Part shown: positions 59,800-64,000 of the stretch, piece by piece | Position numbering within the stretch: the stretch's first letter is position 1 | Layout: the number at the start of each line of letters is the position of its first letter | Assembly (NCBI GenBank): GCA_965153455.1 | Contig: OZ234499.1 | Coordinates: 16,922,271 to 16,986,270, forward strand | From: Sphagnum compactum | Taxonomy: Eukaryota > Bryophyta > Sphagnopsida > Sphagnales | Direction: 5' to 3' | DNA length: 64,000 nucleotides | The notes under the pieces: model-generated | Database searches by the model: none | What the model was told of the DNA's origin: nothing | The model's input: the letters and a program-made list of their open reading frames with translations, nothing else | Position numbers and translations under genes: made by a program

Positions 59800-62700
59800 G
59801 ACTTGTCGTAAGCTGGATTGAAACAATTGGCTGAATTTGTTTAAAAGGTAAGTTACATTTAGATTTAATTGTAGTTTATCCTAAACTTTGGATAAATTAT
59901 ATTTTCTTTTATTTTTTAATGAATTTTTGAGAAAAAATCAACATTAAGCATGCATTTTTTAAATCAATGGCAAAAGAAAATGAATTTACATATTCGATTA
60001 TGAATAGTAATGTCTTAACAAAAAAAAAACATTCATAGAAATAAGTTTGTGTTGAATTCAATCAAAATAAGAATATTATATATATAAATTATATGGTAAA
60101 AATAAGGGATGCACTTGAAGATTCATTTATAGCAATGTTTCTAATTGACATAGTTGAACAAATATTTTTATTTCAAGAATTTGTTTTTGAACATTTCACT
60201 GTAATAGAAATTATTTCAAGTTTTCAAATTTCCTTGGTCCTATAACAAACACTTCAAGAATAATTACACTTCATGTTAATTATAATTTAACATCAATTGA
60301 ACATTGAAGATGTGATGTATTGGTTAAAAACTTGGTTTGTCATTGTGGAGTTGAAGGTTGATTTTGTATTGTGGTATCATATATTTGTCAAATTTACATT
60401 GTTCAAAAAGGAAACCTATACATTGGAACAATGCTAACTATTATTGACCAAGCTTCTATTGACTTGATTATAGATACAATACTAGCAAATTATCAAAGAA
60501 TAAAAGTAAGATTCAAGTAGGAACATAGAAATTTTCTAATTAACTAATAATGTTGTCAATTTCCATTGTCACATGTAATTTTCTTTTACATCATTTAAAT
60601 CACTATCAACAAAAAATATTCATTTGTCCATAGCAACAAGTATTCATTGATTGATAATATTTTTATTTTACCCCCACCTATTTCCTTACTACTTTTAACA
60701 CCCACTTTGTTATCATAACATTTTTTGCTATTTTTGTCACCAAAATAAACACTGGTCCTCCCAATTCATGAAGTTGAATATTTTGTCTATGTTCACACAT
60801 GATTGAAATGATCAAAACATCAAGGCTAGAATGTGCAATCACATTGTGACACAAATTAAACACTACGGTCAACAATGTACAACCTTTTGTCCGCCCTCAG
60901 TAAAATCCAACCTCAAATTTAGTGGTTTGGATGCCCCTGATATCCATGGATAATATGAAAGGAAAAGGTTTTATTGCTTTTTAGTTTCAGATATGACCAT
61001 AGGCATTATTTCTTCTTTGATCTTAATGTATTGTATTCACATATTCTACTCGTAGATTTGCAGTCCGAATAAAGTATACCATATACTCTTATCTTATGGG
61101 AATTTTCTAGTGCTTTACCACCTTTTTCACCCTTTTTCCTGTGATTCAAAAGGTTGGTATATTGAATCCATTGAAAGTTGCTTGTTAATCACATGTACTT
61201 TAAGAGGAAAGCCAGGGTATCCAGGAACCTAAGACAACACCATACTACAAAAAAAACCTAGATGTAGTCTGATGCCTTGGGTCTACATCTACAAAAAGTT
61301 CGTCTACGATTCTTTCAAAAGCATTAGCTTATACAAAAAGTTCTTACAATTCTTTCAAGTATTGCAATTTGTAAAAGGGAATTTTTTTTAAAAGATTCTA
61401 TTAAGAATCACATGTGAGCTTCTTTGAAATTGGATACTTTACATGTTTTGATGCAACATGACGAACTGAATTCTTTTTAGTTTAAATTGATTGTAATATG
61501 TTCAAACTTTAATTTCATTTCTTGTTAATTTGATTTGATACAAAATCTCATGAAAGTTGATTTTTAAAAATCCTCCCAAGAAATGAAAATAATATTTCTA
61601 GCCCATTACAAGAAAGGTAACATTACCTATCATGAAACACCACTAAAAGTAAACCAACAACCACTAGCACACCTTGAAGGATGGTGGGTAAATAAGATAC
61701 ATCATTCCATTGAGGTTCAATTCTTACTGAACCATTATGGCTAGAATAGTTTTGAATTTTACTAACTACCTACTTAAACCTACAAGCTCTTACCTCTTTG
61801 TACTAACCATTTAGAAGCATCTACTTACCTAGTGGCCAACCAATAAAAACGGCACTGACCTACCTACATACGAGACCTATCCAGTATATGATAGGTTACA
61901 ATATGAGACTTAACATCAACTGGGTTGGGTTTCATTCACAACAAAGTCATAACAATCTTCCAATGGGGGTGCAAGTGGCTTTTGAGAACCTACAACTATG
62001 TGGAGTGGGGTACTTATTCTAAAAGTATGTCCACACCTAAAGATAAAAAGGAGTTAAATCATTCTTAGGAAGTCCACACCTAAATGAAGAGATAATGTTA
62101 TAGATTGCAGAGTTAACACGAGAGACATCACCATATATAGCTTACCATTGGGTGGTAAGATGAAATAAAACAATATAAATATTTTTCCTTAAATTCAACA
62201 ATAATTTAGCTGTAAATTAATGGCACCCAAAATGATCAAATAAGTTAATGGTAGCTTCAAATAATTGTAATATCACCCCTTTTATCAAACCCATCATCCC
62301 GCACTTCTTCAGAAACACAACATGACATAGATGTATGCAGACATATACACATTCAAGCAAGTAGGTTTAAAGTTTGTAGAAAAAGATAAACAAAAAATTT
62401 CAAGCCAATGTGGTGCCCAAGGGGACATTTAGTGTAAAGTTTGGGATCTATGTGCGTCAAAGGACCATTTTTAAGGGTATTAGATAATTGTCCAACCTAT
62501 TTTTCTCACCCTATTATTATCTAATTTTTTAATATATACATATTAAAGCCACCCTATATTAGTTATAATCCATTATTTCATATTATTACATTCTCTATAT
62601 TATAATCAAATTGATTATTTGAATAAAATGTACCCTATTTTTAAACTTTAAAATAACTTATAATTTTTACCCAACAACCAATATATTGCACCCTATATTT

Positions 62701-63119
62701 TTACTCATGTATTTTTTATTTTTTTAAACTAGGGTCCCCCTTGCGGTGTGGTGTGCTTTTCATTGTACAAAATTGTTTTTACATCTATGGTTTGGGCTTC
62801 AATTTTTTTCCTAGCTACATTTTTCAAACTTCAAACATTCAAGAAATTCTAGCTAATCTACAATTGCTCACCTACAATGGACACTATCATGGATGCAATT
62901 GTAATGGACTCTTTTGCAATCAACAACGTTGCCAGACCCTATAACTTTGTCCTTCTTGGTTTTTTTTGGGTTGATTTCCCCTTTGATCCTATAGTCCTTT
63001 TCATATGTGCACATGTGTGATGTGCATAGAATATTTTTTTTGTTACAATAAAAGCATTAAATGCATTTGTGCAAGCACACTTGCAAGCGAACCTCTTATA
63101 CCATTTGTGCATGTACTAT
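59800..63119. other. Non-coding AT-rich interval with the ankyrin promoter side
   Basis: The upstream region of the ankyrin gene lies at about 59800-60300; several TATA-like strings exist (for example near 60076-60095), but none can be chosen. tactacaaaaaaaacct at 61248 resembles the CACTA/MITE-like end word ctacaaaaaa. No gene was found. Confidence 0.45.
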
Positions 63120-63870
63120 GTGTGAAAGGTCAAGGCCGTGGTAAACCCCACAAACAAGTTAGAATCACAAATGATGTTCTTACATCACAATTAAATTCAA
63201 CAAAAAATTCAATCCAAAAGGGTGAAACAACCCAATTAGAATTTAGCAAAGTTCTCATGTTCATTGAAATTAAAGGGGAAGAAATTCTTGCGAGCATGGA
63301 CCAGATAGATCCTCATGACCAGTTTGAAAGAACAATGATTAAGTGGCGAAAGATTATTGACAATGTTAATGTTGTTGGGCATTTGTTTTTCTAACACAAT
63401 GGTGCAACTTGTAAAAACAAGTGGTGTTCCATATATGAGGATTACAAGAGAATCTTTGATTAAATGTCTGGGATTAGACACGTGACTAAATACCGAGACC
63501 TCATGCCACAAGAAAATATTGCTTTAAATCTACTGAAACATTTCAATTTCCAAGTATTTGAATACAAGATGGTGGATATGTTTATGACGACTTGTCCAAC
63601 GTCAAACCCCCTTCATGTCAAAGACACTATGGCCCATGACGACCATGTGTATGATCTTTCATATGGGCTTATGGTCTCATGCAAGATGCAAATGGAAATC
63701 TTGCCAATCCTATCCCCACAACTGAAGAATTACAACATGTAGTGGATATTGGTCTTCATTGTCCATATGTACTACCAAGAATGAAAAGGAAATCCTCATC
63801 TATTCAAAGGAACATGGTAGAGGTTACTAAAAGAAATGCCTCCAAGCTTACATAACCTCACTTAAGAAGA
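63120..63870 (+). pseudogene. Broken trihelix / Myb-SANT-like DNA-binding fragment
   Basis: One frame from about 63120 reads GQGRGKPHKQVRITNDVLT and later MIKWRKIIDNVNVVGHLF, is stopped by TAA at 63392-63394, continues in frame as HNGATCKNKWCSIYEDYKR, is stopped again by TAA at 63461-63463, and goes on with MSGIRHVTKYRDLMPQEN and LLKHFNFQVFEYKMVDMF to TAG at 63743-63745. After a shift, a remnant continues (MKRKSSSIQRNMVEVTKRN). The CKNKW...DYKRI motif is that of trihelix/Myb-SANT-like domains. The first stop fits CAA to TAA. It may be a transposon-borne copy or a host gene relic; the right end lies near or past the window edge. Confidence 0.45.
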
Positions 63871-64000
63871 TACATGACACAAACCTTGTGATTGAAGAGA
63901 AGAGATCGTAGGTGTAAAAGGAATTGATTAGTGAACAACTACAGAGAGACCAAGATATCACTAAAAGAAATTTGAAAATCAATGACTAAATTTGTGACTC

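Noticed and set aside
1-64000. CRISPR arrays, rRNA, tRNA or bacterial operons
   Set aside because: No regular repeat-spacer structure, no tRNA B-box with a plausible cloverleaf and no rRNA-like stretch was seen. The tRNA-like words found are retrotransposon primer sites.

Overview
This is nuclear DNA from a land plant, and I think most likely a seed-free one (bryophyte, lycophyte or fern). It is AT-rich and gene-poor. It has GT-AG introns and plant-type Ty3/gypsy and CACTA (TNP2) transposons. Two host-type protein genes are visible, and the tandem DUF3455 gene points to a seed-free lineage. The species cannot be told from the sequence alone. No bacterial-style operon, CRISPR array, rRNA or convincing tRNA gene was seen.

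Layout. 1-8.6 kb is mostly non-coding, with one copy of a ~300-bp short repeat and a degenerate local repeat. 8.66-11.32 kb (+) is a four-exon gene for a secreted protein with two DUF3455-like modules; its last intron carries a ~60-bp minisatellite. 15.6-23.85 kb (+) is a Ty3/gypsy element (A) with 0.95-kb LTRs about 1.3% apart, whose coding region is broken by nonsense codons that all look like C-to-T changes, plus frameshifts. 27.0-27.9 kb holds a decayed hAT-like transposase remnant. 29.3-29.75 kb is a ~30-bp tandem array. 30.1-37.06 kb (+) is a complete Ty3/gypsy chromovirus (B) with a perfect 5-bp target duplication, 821-bp LTRs about 1% apart and one frameshift before its chromodomain. 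38.66-42.51 kb (-) is a decayed TNP2-type CACTA transposase gene that still shows a GT-AG intron. 47.95-51.14 kb is a 3.19-kb non-coding CACTA element with matching ends and a 3-bp target duplication, inserted in a ~430-bp tandem repeat. Two more copies of the ~300-bp repeat, plus a fragment, lie at 54.1-55.5 kb. 57.67-59.80 kb (-) is an uninterrupted gene for an ankyrin-repeat membrane protein of the PGG class. 63.1-63.9 kb (+) is a broken trihelix/Myb-SANT-like fragment running towards the right edge.

How it fits together. The window is a transposon-rich interval between two unrelated single genes; nothing suggests a gene cluster or shared pathway. Its main value is a dated-looking series of insertions (A and B young; the CACTA gene and hAT remnant older), the methylation-like mutation pattern in A and in the CACTA gene, and the uncommon tandem DUF3455 secreted protein. 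I did not find a convincing new biological system.
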